Assembly: GCF_000313135.1 (NCBI RefSeq)
Contig: NW_004457365.1
Location: forward strand, 18,925 to 82,924
Reading direction: 5' to 3'
Source: Acanthamoeba castellanii str. Neff
Taxonomy: Eukaryota > Discosea > Longamoebia > Acanthamoebidae
Length of the DNA stretch: 64,000 nucleotides
Shown: positions 33,241-45,578 of the stretch, piece by piece
How the letters are laid out: each line of letters starts with the position of its first letter
How positions within the stretch are numbered: the first letter of the stretch is position 1
Notes under the pieces: generated by a model
Told to the model about the DNA's origin: nothing
What the model saw: the letters and a program-made list of their open reading frames with translations, nothing else
Databases searched by the model: none
Translations under genes and position numbers: made by a program

Positions 33241-36200
33241 TTAGGCGTCGGCGAGCGGCGCAACAATGGCGGCCTCTGTCTGCGCTCCTACCACTACGGG
33301 TTCGTCGGAGTGCTTGTCGCCCTTCGCGTCGTGCCCCACTGCTCCGCCCGCGCTGCCGCTTGAGTCGGTCCACAGCGCCGCCGCCGCTGCCGGTTCGGTT
33401 TGCCGGCGAAGAAGCCACGCGGCGCGGCGCTCCTCGACCTCCTCGTCGGTGTAGAAATAGCGGGCCACCCAGTCGAGCGTCTCCGTCAGGTCCGCGCTCT
33501 GGGCAATGGCGACGAGTCGCGGAATGACCGAGGGGTCGTCCATCGCCACCTTCTTCCTCAGCCACGGATTGACCCGATGGTACCTACAGCGGCGGTGGTG
33601 GTGTTGGAATCGCACCGGCCCATCAGTTTTTTTGTTTTTGGTAAAACATCATCATCTCATGGGTGCGGGAGGGGACTGAACCGTTCGCCCAGCAGTTGGC
33701 CGCACATCTGCTCGGAAAGCAAGTCCTTGGCTTTGAACAGGAGCTCGGGGAACGTGGTGCGCCATTCCAGCAACCCCCTTCCAATCGTTCAGTGTGTGTG
33801 TGTGTGCGTGTGCGTGTGCGTGTCGTGCGTGCGTGTGTGCGTGTGTGCGTTGCCGTCGGTCGTGTACGGTAAGAAAGACGATCAAAGAGGCGGGGTGATG
33901 ATGTTCGTATGTAGTACCAGTCGTGCTCGAGCCCGTCGATGAACTTGTTGACCATACCCGTGCCCAGGGACAGCACGCAGATGTCCTCCGCCCTGCGCAA
34001 GCACGGCGGACTCACGTGTCAATCTCGCCAGCGAGATCGGGCGCGCGGTGGGGGGGGGCATCGCCAGCGAAACGGCCACGCACCTCTGCGGGTCCTCCAT
34101 GTTGGCGCCCATGACCGTCACGGCCGCCGTCAAGGCCGGCGCGTTGCACATGACGCCCGCGTCGATGTGTTTCTACACGCACCCAGAGAACGAAAGCGAC
34201 GTCGTCAAAGAACGAACACAACAAAAGCGGGGGGGGGGGTGAAGGTACGTACCTTGAAGCTGGGGAACACGATCGGCGCGGCCGCCGAGGCCATGACGTA
34301 GTCCCACACCGGCGCCTTCATGTCGACATCTTCAGCGATCGGCGGTGGAACGTCATCGTCAACGCTCGCCTCCTCCTCTGCTTCTTCGCTGCCGATAGTG
34401 TTGTCGTTGTCGTTGACATCGTCGTTGGCCTCTTCCGCCTCGTCATTGTCGTCGTGGTCGGCCGACTTCCGCTGGGCGCGTCGCTTCATGCGGCGCACGC
34501 GGCTTTCCTTCTTCGCCTCTTTGGCCTTGCCGCGCGGCTCCTCGGCCGTCGCCGTCGTCGTGGTGGTCGTGGTGGTCTTGTCCCTGTCGTCGCGCCACGT
34601 CTTCCACAGCTTCTTCACGCCGACCCGCGTCTTGTCCTGCTTTTCCTTTTCTTTTCCCCTCTTTTCCTCCGAGCCCGACGCGTGGGCGTCGAGGCCGCCG
34701 TCGGGGGCGCTGTCGGCAGTCGACAGAATGTCGTCGGAGCTCAGACCGCGCCGCAGCGGAGGCAGCGGCGCCGGCCTCTCCCGGAGCTCCTCCTCGCAGT
34801 CGCTCAGCGATCGCTGCTTCTCGCCGGCCTTCTTCACCGCGGTATTGTTCGTGGCGCTGTCGCGCGTTTTGATGGACTTCTTGGTCTTCTTGTTGGTCTT
34901 CTTCTTGTTGCTGTTGTTGGCCCGCTCGATGCTTTCCCGGCTGTGCCACGAGAAGAGGCCGAAGTGGTGCTTCTCCTTCTCGGCCTGGGGCGAGGGTCGG
35001 CGCGACCGGCGCGCGTAGGGATCGCCCTTGCGCGGAATGTTGTGGTAAATCTACCAAAGAACGAAAAGCGAAGAAAGAGAAGAGAGGAAAGTGTGAGACA
35101 AAGAGAGCGAAAAGCGAATGAGAAAGAGAGAAGACGTACCCGTGGCTCCCAACTCCTCTCGGCGTCGTCTCCGCCATTGTCGAGCAAGAAGGAGGGAATC
35201 AGCAGGTTGTTGGGCACGCCCCTTAGCGGCAGGTTTTGCAGCAACTCCGTGCCCACGATGCGGAAGTTGTGATTCGGGTAGCGCGCCCTGCACGAAATTA
35301 AGGGGAATTGATTGGCACCTGGTTGCGACACGACACGACACGACACGACACGACACGACACGACACGACACGACACGACACGACACGACACGACACGACA
35401 CGACACGACACGACACGACACGACACGACACGACACGACACACAGCACGACACACAGCACGACACGACACACAGCACGACACACAGCACGACACGACCAA
35501 CGACACGATCCACGACACGACACGGGTGGTGCGCGTACTTGGCGCCGATGCCGGCCAGGTTGCGCTTTCCGTCGTCGCTGAAGCCCACCCGCTGCGGCAC
35601 GATGTCGTCCCCGTGCTGCTCAAAGCAGGACCGGATGAAGTTTGGCGAGTAACCTGAGCGTATGTCGTCGTGTCATGCGGTGTTGCGTGTGCGTGTGCGG
35701 GTGCGTGTCATTTTTAGGATGAACGTGGCCAAGTCTTGAGCGCCTGCAGCCCAGGGTTGTCCGGCGGAGTGTACCGCAGGCCAGGCCACAGCAGACCATG
35801 GAGCCACCCGACACGCCCGCAAACAAGTCGACCCTCTCCATCAAGTCGGGGTAGACCTCGAGAAGCCGCTCCAAAATGACGCACTCGAGAATTGCACGCA
35901 AACCTTCATAAGCGAAGTATGAGAAGCCCGTGCGGTGTGTGCGGTGTGTGCGAGGCTGCGTGTGCGGTGTGTGCCGTGCGTACCGCCTCCATCAAGGCTG
36001 AGGATGCGATAGTAACCCGGCGGCCCCGCCTTCTTGCTTTCGTTGATTCGCCGAATGTCGTCGGGGTTGTGCATGTCCCACAGCAGCCCGACTATCAGCG
36101 ACCCGCCATTGAGAGGTGAGCACAAAGAGCGAAACCCAAGCCAAAAGCGAAGACGACGACGAAGGTTTGGGGGGGGGCGCACAGGGGGTCTTTCCAGCCT

Positions 36201-37970
36201 CGGTCTTGGCCCGCTCGCAGTCGTCCCTGATCGAGTTGCGCAACGCCGTCCCTGTCATATGAAAATCGGACACACGCGTGTTACAGGCTGGTCGTCAACA
36301 CACCAAAGACAGCCATCGCGGCGAAATCGATGAGCGGCGTTGTCGCCAACGTACGATCGGGTGTTTCTTCCACCGTGGAGTCTGGACGCAGTTCAATAAG
36401 GAGGAGACATAAATGGAAGTGATCAGCATCACTGTGTGTCGTTGGTCGTGTCGTGTCGTTGGTCGTGTCGTGTCGTGTCGTGTCGTTGGTCGTGTCGTGT
36501 CGTTGGTCGTGTACGGACGACTTGGACTGTCGGGTGACCAAGTCCCACATGTACCAAACAGGGTATTCAGCCCGGCCGGCGGTGACACCGACCTCTTGCC
36601 CCGATCCTTGCGCGTCGCTTTACCTGCGTATTTCTCTACAAAAATAAACCAAACAGTAACATTTGACAAATAAAAACAGTAAATTACTCCGCAAATAAAT
36701 AAATAAATCAATAAATAGAGTGATGTCGCACCGCCTGACGAGCCGACGGAGCCGAGGAGACGCTGCAGGCCGGCCGCAGCGGCATCGATGCGCTCCTGGA
36801 GGAGAGCCGACCACGCGCCGAGCTTCTCGCTGGTCTCGAACAGGAACGTGCGCTTCCGCTTCGTCTTCTTGGACATGACCACCAGCGGGCGGTGGAAGTC
36901 GAACAGTCGCAGCCGCGCGGCCGCCGCGTCCTTCCACATGGCGGCCTTGCCGCGGCTGAGCGGGCCCTTCAAGGGGTCGACCAGGGAGGAGGCGGACCGG
37001 GGCGGCCCCGGGTCCTTGTCTTCGACTCCGGCCGCCTCGGCGCCTTCCGCCAGATCGTCCTCCACCAGCACCATGTCCCTGTAGGCAATCTCTTTCTGCG
37101 ATCGCGTCAGTGTGCGTGCGTGCGTGTGTGTTGTGTGTGTGTGTGTGTGTTGTGTGCGTGCGTGATGTGTGTGTTACATACGAGCTTCCCGTCCATGGCG
37201 AGCCATTCGAGGGAGTGCCCGGTGGCCACGACAAAGTGGCGGACCCAGCCCTTGTCCTCTTTCCGCTTCACCCACAGCACGCCGGCTTTCCTGAGGCCCG
37301 AAGGCGCCTGGCCCAGTCCACCCACCCGCCACCCGCCACCGAGTGACCATAGATCATTGGGTTAGCGATGATTGGCGGACACATAGTAAAGCAACACAGC
37401 ATTAGTTGCAATTGCTGTGAACGACGATGGCTTAATGGTCAGACAGCGGCGGCCGATACCGATGTCGAAGAGAGGGAGTCGAAGTAGTCGCGCCACTCGG
37501 CCCGCAGGGCGGAGGAGTCGGCGGCCAGGTGTAGGAAGGGCTCGGCCGAAGCCGGAGCTGAAGCTGGGTCGTCGGGCGACGACGGCGTCGCATGGTGCCG
37601 GAGGAAGAACCACCAGCCTTCCTTGCAACCGAAGAGGACCCGCGGCCGCTCCTGGCAGAGCCCGAAACTCACCGCCACGCCACGCGACAGGTCCGCTCCG
37701 TCCTGGCCACATCACAGCTAGGAATATAAGTATTTATTTATTAATTTATTAATTTACATGTAAAATAATAAACTTATAGTTATTTATATTAAAATTGATG
37801 TAATATTGGTCTACGGGGATGGAGGAAGGGGGATATTTTTTGTGGGGGGGCACCTGCACGCTGACTCGGCGGTAGGCGAGGCCGTCGTCGGTGGCCTCCA
37901 CAACCACCAGGGCACGACCGTACGGGCGCTGTTGCACCACCTTCTCCACAGCCGGTGTTGTCTGCATCAT
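33241..37970 (-). CDS. PH-domain patatin-like phospholipase with a large charged insert
   Basis: Sixteen exons sum to 992 residues in frame: 37970-37854, 37702-37460, 37307-37182, 37095-36732, 36635-36555, 36381-36304, 36251-36183, 36091-35984, 35903-35775, 35653-35539, 35287-35140, 35050-34253, 34172-34084, 33992-33918, 33777-33682 and 33583-33241. Residues about 125-280 form a PH-like domain (GVLWVKRKEDKGWVRHFVV to FETSEKLGAWSALLQERI). The patatin core has the oxyanion loop SLDGGGLRA (about 393), nucleophile motif GVSGGS (about 428) and catalytic Asp in HIDAGVMCN (about 795). About 230 low-complexity charged residues separate nucleophile and Asp, where family members have a short link. It should cleave acyl chains from phospholipids at membranes. 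The acceptor before exon 15 is the least certain splice. Confidence 0.8.
35326..35430. repeat. CGACA pentamer tandem repeat (21 copies)
   Basis: A perfect 105-nt array of CGACA lies in an intron of the patatin gene, followed by diverged units to about 35522. It is the longest member of the CGACA/TGTCG intron repeat family in this window. Confidence 0.95.
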
Positions 37971-38414
37971 CCTCACCACCGCCAAGGGTAGTTAGACTGC
38001 TCCGGCCTCCACGTTCCGTTCCAAAACAACGGCCTTTCTTGATGTTTCCGATAACAGTACATATTTTTTAATTATAACACAGAAATTGTTTCCTGTTTAC
38101 ACGTGATGTGAGAAGGATGCACTTCATTGCGACCGTGCACACGCTCCCACGCCGGCGCCGAGAGAGAGAGTCGTCAGGCTGATGGGAGACGGATGCCAGA
38201 GTTCTTTTTTCTCGTGAACTTTGGAGTTCCTCTTTATGACGTCGGGGGGGGGACCGCGTGCTCATGCCCTGAAGCAGATCTGTGCCTTTCACTTCAGCCT
38301 CTACGTACTCGATTTGGATGAGATAAAGCTGTTGAGGTTTCTTCCCTCCTCTTCCTCTGCTCTTTCTACGTCCTCCTTCCTTCTTCGTCTTACACCACAC
38401 CAACACATCGGAAG
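37971..38414. other. Divergent upstream region of the patatin and TPP1 genes
   Basis: A 444-nt gap between opposite start codons. It must hold both promoters. I see no gene and no clear TATA box; a pyrimidine-rich tract lies just before the TPP1 start. Confidence 0.5.
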
Positions 38415-40387
38415 ATGCAGATTCGCGTCTCCATCGCCGTGCTGGCGGTAATCTTTGCGCTCCACTGCGCGCTCGCCACCAGGACCATGGTGGCCCCGGC
38501 CTCCACCATGTGTGCCTTCAGCGGCGACTGCACCAGGGGCGACTGGACCCGCCTGCAGAAGTCGGCCGCCGACATCCACCCCATCATCATCGCCGTCAAG
38601 CTGAGGAACGGCGCCGAGGCCAGCTGCGACGCCCTGCTCATGGAGATCTCGACGCCCGGCTCGCCCAAGGCCGGCCTCAGGTACACCCACGAGCAGGTGG
38701 GCCAGCTCCTGTCCAACTTCGACAACACCCGCACCGTCGAGCAGTGGCTGCGCGCCCACGATCTCGCGTACGAGACGGCGTCCAATGGCGATTTCATCCG
38801 CGTGTCGGCTCCCGTGGCCCGTCTCGAGCGTCTCCTCGGTGCCCAGTTCCACGATTTCTCGTCCAGGACGCTCGGTCTCACCGTCCGCCGCACCGCTTCC
38901 ATCTCCATCCCCGAGAATGTACGTTGGCCCATCCCTCTACACAATCAATTGATTTCACCGCACACAACGCCAAACTCGTTTTAATTCTTCTTTTTCTTTT
39001 ACAAATTTAATTTATTCTGATTGAATGATGAATGGGGGGCTGCTAGGTGGCGGCTGCGATCGACTTCATCGGCAACACCATCCGTTTCCCCGACCTCAAG
39101 GGCCGCTTCACCATGATGACCCCTGCCGGCACCCACGCTGAGCGCCAGCAGAGCGACACTGTCTCGCCCCAGACCATCTGGAAGTTCTACGGAGGTACGC
39201 GTTCTACAACTCTTTTCACTGATCTTCTTGAGCTGACATTCGCGACAAACACCTCTCTGTGTGTCGTGTGTGTGGTGTGTGCAGTGACCAACACCACCGT
39301 CGACAGCACCATCACCCAGTCGCTCTTCGAGTCGCTCGACCAGAGCTTCTCGCCCAGCGATCTGACCACCTTCCAGAAGGAGTTCGGCCTCAAGCAGACC
39401 GCCGTGAGCAAGGTGATCGGCCCGAACGACCCCAGCCAGTGCAAGACCAACCCGGACAACTGCGGCGAGGCCAACCTCGACGTGCAGTACATGATGGCCG
39501 TCGCCCAGGGCGCCGCCACCACCTACTGGTCGATCCCCACGTCGGCCCAGGACATCTTCCTCGACTGGATCGTGGCCCTCGCCGGCACCCCCAACCCGCC
39601 CTCCGTCCACTCGATCTCCTACGGCTCGATCGCCACCGAGAACCCGCAGAACGACATGACCCGCTTCAACACCGAGGCCTGCAAGCTCGGCCTCAAGGGC
39701 GTGTCGATCATGGTCTCGTCCGGCGACGACGGCGTGGCCAACTTCGAGGCCCGCGGCAACGCGACGGCCTGCGGCTTCAACCCGTCGTTCCCCGCCACGT
39801 GCCCCTACGTGACCGCCGTCGGCGCCACCATGGGTCCCGAGGCCGGTCAGCCCGAGGTGGCCTGCACGTCCAACAACGGCGGCCTCATCACCACCGGCGG
39901 CGGCTTCTCGATCTTCTTCAAGCGCCCGGCCTACCAGGACGCCGCGGTGAAGCAGTACCTCGCCAACGCGCCCAACCTGCCCCCGACCTCCATGTTCAAC
40001 GCCAACGGCCGCGGCTACCCCGACGTCGCCGTCTTGGGTCACAACTACCAGGTCGTCATCGGCGGCAACACCTACTCTGTCTCTGGCACGTCGGCCTCGT
40101 CGCCCGTGTTCGCCGCCTTCATCACCCTCATCAACGGCCAGCGCGCCACCATGGGCAAGGGTCCCGTCGGCTTCATCAACCCCACCCTCTACCACCTCTA
40201 CGACCAGAAGTCGCCCGTCTTCAACGACGTCACTGTGGGCGAGAACAACTGCTGCGCCGGCAACACCCCGGACGAGATCACCTGCTGCCCGTACGGCTTC
40301 AACGCCACCGCCGGCTGGGATCCCCTCACCGGCCTCGGCTCGGTCAAGTTCCCCCAGCTCCTCCAGGCGCTCTCCACGATGATCTAG
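38415..40387 (+). CDS. TPP1: Tripeptidyl-peptidase I (sedolisin, S53 family)
   Basis: Three exons, 38415-38918, 39047-39194 and 39285-40387, give about 584 residues, close to the human TPP1 precursor (563). Residues 1-21 are a signal peptide. A pro-domain follows (to about 190), with YTHEQVGQLL and VEQWLRAHDL. The catalytic set is visible: Glu and Asp in GEANLD (about 279 and 283), Asp in SSGDDG, and the serine in SGTSASSP. The Ca-binding end has FNDVTVGENNC and GWDPLTGLGS. It would remove tripeptides from protein N-termini at acid pH in lysosomes or phagosomes, which suits a bacterivorous amoeba. No defect is seen. Confidence 0.95.
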
Positions 40388-40908
40388 AAGAAGAAAGGAG
40401 ACCAGACGAAGGTGACGAAGCATAGGACTTCACCAAAAGAAGAAGAAGATAAGTTGATAGCAACTTATGTTAATAAACCAACCTTTCCACGGTTATTTGT
40501 TATGCTCTTATTATTTATTATTATTATCCAGAAAAGCAGCACCATTCTTTTTATTAGTTATTATATATTGCAAAAAAAGCAATGTGGCCAAGAGGCAACA
40601 AGTTGGCCGCGGCAACTTCGGGCGTTTATGGTTTGGTGTTCTTCATTCCCCCCGGAAATGACACCGTTTCGTCCAATGGGCTTTGAGGAAGTTCGTTGGT
40701 CGCCTGGGATACAAGGAATGCAGGGGGGAATTTGGGACCAAAAATGACCACCATCGCCACGCGAGTACTCCGGAGTGGTGGCCTAAGGTTCTGTGTTGAG
40801 TTGTGTTTTCGATTCACAACGGAAGGCAGAAGGCAGAAGAAGAGGGAGGCAACAAGCAGAAGCGGGCGAGTGTGGAGAGGAGAGAGTGTGTGTAAGGGAG
40901 TTGGATGG
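40388..40908. other. Intergenic region between TPP1 and the DEP-DUF547 gene
   Basis: The first 200 nt are AT-rich and look like the 3' end of TPP1. An in-frame ATG at 40744 could extend the next gene by 55 codons, but the extra residues look non-coding. No other gene is seen. Confidence 0.5.
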
Positions 40909-43900
40909 ATGGACGGCAGCACGGCGGGGCGGATATCCCACATCATCACCGACACCACCACCGGCGCGAGCCCGGATCCCCTGGCTCCTCTGCGGCCATC
41001 TTCCTCCTCATCGCGTGAGGAAATGAGTAGCGGCGGGGCCATCATGGCATCTTCTTCATCATCGCCCGCGGCAACACCTGCGGAATCGAATTGGGTGTCC
41101 ATGGTGACGGCAGTATTGGCCATGGTGTGGGATTGCCTGTATGCATTGATATGCCTCCTGCTGCCCACCGCATCATCACCATCGCCATCTCCATCCCGAG
41201 TCGAGAGGTCCCCTGCACCGACCTCTCTGGCATGCAATGGAGGAAAATCTGAGGGGGCGAGTAGAGGAATGATGGATGCTGACAATTCGAAGCCGCCTGA
41301 GGCGGATGGACCACCAGAAGAAGAGAATCGCAGCGCCGATGCGGAGGGCGATCCATCACGCATCGCCAACGATCGTACTGGAGGCGGCAATCTCGCGGGA
41401 GATCCCGAAAACGAGAATGAGAACGAGAAGCACGATGGAGATGGAGATGGAGATGGAGAGGGCATGGCCGCGATCGAGGAACTGCACGAAGCCGGCAGCG
41501 GCGGCGCCGACGTCGTCGTCGATGGGCGCGAGTGGCAGAGCAAGAGCAGCAGTCCCAACGTGCAGCGACGGCGGCTCGTGCGCGAGGCGCGACACGGCAC
41601 CAGCGAGTTCTTCGAGTACATGCGCCACGGCTACGAGAAGAGCCAGGCCGCCGCCGCCGCCACGCCCAGCGATGCCGAGACCAAGACTGAGCGCGATGGC
41701 GACCACCGCGCCAAGGGCCTCCCGTCGCCCACATCGCCTTCGTCCCTCTCCACGCCTGCACTGCTGCCCTCCCGCCGGCGCACGACTTTGTCGTCGTCGT
41801 CTTCGTCTTCTTCTTCGCCATCGTCGTCGGCGTGCTCCTCGCCATCACCGCCGTCGTCGCCCGTGGTCGGCGCCAGGTCGCTGTCGCCGCCGGGCCTGCG
41901 CAGGGAGAAACGGGCGGCCAAGTCGGCCAAGACGACCAAGAAGGGCGGCGGCAATGCATCACCCGGGCCTACGCTGCGGAAGAGCGCCGGCGACGAGGCC
42001 TCGTCCGATGCCACCGCCGCCGTGCCCACGCTCAAGCGCAGCCAGTCCTCGATGGGCAACAGCAGCAGCGACGGCACCATCAACACAACTGACGACAACA
42101 GGAATGACGACAATGTCGGCGGCGGCGGCGGCGAGAGGAAGCGGGGCAGCAAGGGGCGGAAGCCGCGGGCCAAGGAGGAGAGCGATGCCGCCGCCGCGTG
42201 CGTGCAGCTGCACGTGCGGTCGGACGAGATCGAGGTGCCCAAGCAGCGCGCGGCCGCGGGGTTCAAGCTCACCCTGGACGGGATCTGGCGCAACCACCAG
42301 GCCGGTGGTGGTGGCGACGCCGGGGCGCTGACGCCCACCCAGGAGAGCTTCTACAACCACCTCCGACAGGGCGCCATGACCCGCAGCGTCTCGGCCGAGC
42401 CCTGCCAGGGAAGCGAGTCAGCGCGAGCGGCCTTGACCACACCATCATCATCAACATCATCATCAACAACATCGACATCATCAACGACGACGGGGACCAC
42501 TGAAAACGACGACGACCGCAGGGCCAAGGCCCGGGGCCAGCTCCGAGCGTCGTCGCCGGGGCCTGGGGGCCGGGAGGCGCGGGCGCAGTCGCACCCGATC
42601 GCGGCGTCGACGCCCGGCAGCGCCGAGAGCAGCTGCACCAACCACACCGAGTCGATTCTGAGCCTGTCGCTGGCGGACTACCTGCGGGACGATCACCACA
42701 GCGGCGGCGAATCAGACGCATCGACTCAGCAGCTTCAGCAGCTTCACCAGGAGAAGCCGAGCAAGCGCGACCGGGACCGAGACTCGGAGGGCAGCCCCGG
42801 GGGCAGCCTGCGGGGCAGCGCGCGGAAGCTGATCACGACGACCGGCGGCAAGTTCTACGGCAAGCTGCGCAGCAAGGGCTCCTTTATCGCCCCGCGACGC
42901 AAGGAATGCGACGCGGCGGCGGCGGCGGCAGCGACCGGACCGACGGTGACGCAGGACGATCAGAGCATTTCGCCCCGCCGCGGCCGGCCCGCCGACGCGT
43001 TTATGTCGACGATGTCGCTTCGTTCGCCGTCGGCGGCGGCGGCCAGCTTCGCGCGGTCGCCGGCGGTCTCGGTGCCGTCGTTCGCTCTGCCGCGGGGCAA
43101 GCGCGGGCTGAGCGTGGGCGACCGACACGACGGCTTCGGAAGCGGAGACGAGGTGACGACGCCCTGGCCGCCGTCCCGTGCAGCAAGAGCGTCGACGAGA
43201 TCGTCTACGGCCACTTGGGCCGCCACCAGCAACCGCGCGGTCTCGGCGGCGGCGCGTCGCCGGCGGTCAATGTGGTCACGGTCGCACACGAGGAGCGGGT
43301 CGAGGCCGAAAGCCAAAGCTTGAGCGGCTCTGGCCGGCGGCGCCACCGCACGCTGCTGCACGTGAGCAGCCCCTCGTCGCCGACGCTCGGCCCGCGGAAC
43401 AGCAGCAACGGCAGCGCGGTCGAAGCCACCGGGTCGGCGGGCGACCTGGCCCTGAGCTCCTACGCGGACGAGTGCGCGGACGAGGGCGATGCGGGAAGCC
43501 GCAGGAAGCGCGACGCGCTCCGGGGATTGGTGCGTGCGGCCTCGCAACGGCCCTCTTAACCAATTCACGCCGACTAAACCGCACACGCACACGAACAGGT
43601 GAAGAAGGGCATCAAGCCCCTGGGCAAGACGGCATCGCTGGTGGGCAGCCGGATCAAGAGTAGCCGCAGCCCTATCCGCATGAACAACTGCGCGCAGTCG
43701 AGCGACGCCCTCCTCGAGTCGCGCGGCGGCGGCATGGCCGTTTGCGACAGCAACGACCTCATCACCTGCGGCCGCGGCGGCCTCTACGACGACGTCGTGC
43801 TCTTTGGCGGCGACGACGCCGGCGGCGGTTGTGTGGACGGGCTCGACACCTCGGTCCCGCTCGTGGCCGACGACCGCGGCGTGGGCAGCATGGACGACGA

Positions 43901-45547
43901 CGCCCTGGCCGCGGCCACCAGCGACAGCGAGGTGTCATCGGTCCTGCTGGGCAGCTCGTTCTCGCCCGTACCCTCGCCGCCGTCGCACTTCATGTCAACC
44001 CCGGCCTCACCCATCGGGCCGCTCCGGCGCTCCGAGCCGGGCGCGTCGGACACCAGCAGCAGCTCCTCGCCGCCGTTCCACAGCGCATTCCACCTCTCCT
44101 CCCTCTCCCCGCCCGGCTACTCAGGTATTGATGCGTGTGCGGTGTGCGCGGTGTGTGTCGTGTTGTTTGCCATGTGCGGTGGACTGATCGAGCGCGGTTG
44201 TGTTGGCGTCACGGACAGAGTTCTCGCTGCACACGGCGCAGGGCTCACTACCGGTGCCGATCCCGCTCACGGCGCTCATATCGCAGTCGTCGCCGCCGTC
44301 GTCGCCCTCGGGCTCTCCCCCGCAGCAACACTACCACCACCAGCTGCAGCCGAGCGCCGGCGGTTCGTCGTCGCCCCCGGTGCCGCGGGCAAAGAACGAA
44401 AAGCGACTGTCGCGCGGCTACTCGCCGCTTTCGTTCTGGCGCAAGGGCGGCTCCACGGCGGCCTTCCACACGAGCTCGGACCGCATCATGGACGCGCGCG
44501 GCACCACCGGCGACTCCTCGGGCTTTGGCGGCGGCGGCGGCAGTGCAGGTGGCGCGGTGTGTGACTCGGCCGTGGGCTCCTCCCGGCAATCGAGCGCCGA
44601 CGACGCCGACGCCGACAACGACGACCTCCAGACCGAATACGTACTGCGGCCCGCCCCTTTGGCTTTGTCTCGCACACGCGCGTGTTTCTCACCGCACGCA
44701 CATACGCACACGCACACGCACACGCACACGCACACGAGCAGCAATTGAGTCAGCAGGCGCTGCGCATTGAGGTGGTAGAAACCGAGGAGCAGCGGAAACA
44801 GCACCAGGAGTTGCTTGCTAAGGTACATGCGAAGACCCGCTTGCTGGCACAAGACTGCGCTCACTCACCGACGTTGCAATTGCAACACACACACACGCAC
44901 GCACGCACACACACACACACACACACGGCACACAGTTGGAGGAAATGCAGTGGCGACTGCTCTCTGGCGAGGGCGGGTTCGAGCGACAGAGCCGGCGCAC
45001 CAAGCTCCACAAGATCCACTCCTGCTTCCGCGCCTCTGAGCTCGTGACATGGATCCTCTGCGATCTCGGCCTCCAGTCCCGTACCGAGGTTCGCTTCGCT
45101 CTTCTCTCTTTCACTTCATTTTCGTTTTCGTTCTTTCGCCCCGCGAGAACTCACACAAAAACAAACAAACAAACAAACGGGAACAGGCGGCCGCCGTGGC
45201 GCGCGACCTGATGAAGGAGAACATGCTGCACCACGCCAAGTTCCAGATCACCGAGTTCATCGACGGCCAATCCTTCTACCGCCTGCAGTGGGACAGCCGC
45301 GTACGTCCCCCCCTCAAGCACTGATCCTCCGGTGTCCCATCTTTTGTTCACCTCGTGTCGTGTGTCGTGTGATGCGTGTGTCGTGTGTCGTGTGTCGAAC
45401 GCGCGCAGGTGGCCGAGGCGTGCCTGAACATGCGCAAGATATGGGCCTTCCCACCGCGGAACCATCAGGTCGTTGTAAAGCAACTGGTACGTTGTTCCCC
45501 CCCCCTCTCCCCGCCCTCTAGCGAGCTGGCTTCTCACAATGCGCGCC

Positions 45548-45578
<31 letters not shown>

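Noticed and set aside
35308..35652. Open frames reading His-Asp-Thr-Thr-Arg repeats
   Set aside because: They translate the CGACA intron array in every frame and have no flanking coding signal.
37749..37985. A longer N-terminus of the patatin gene from 37985
   Set aside because: The extension begins with a non-ATG codon. ATG at 37970 with A at -3 is the first good start.
40744..40908. ATG at 40744 as the start of the DEP-DUF547 protein
   Set aside because: The added 55 residues are basic and unlike the rest. The region reads like a 5' leader, so 40909 is preferred, though not proven.
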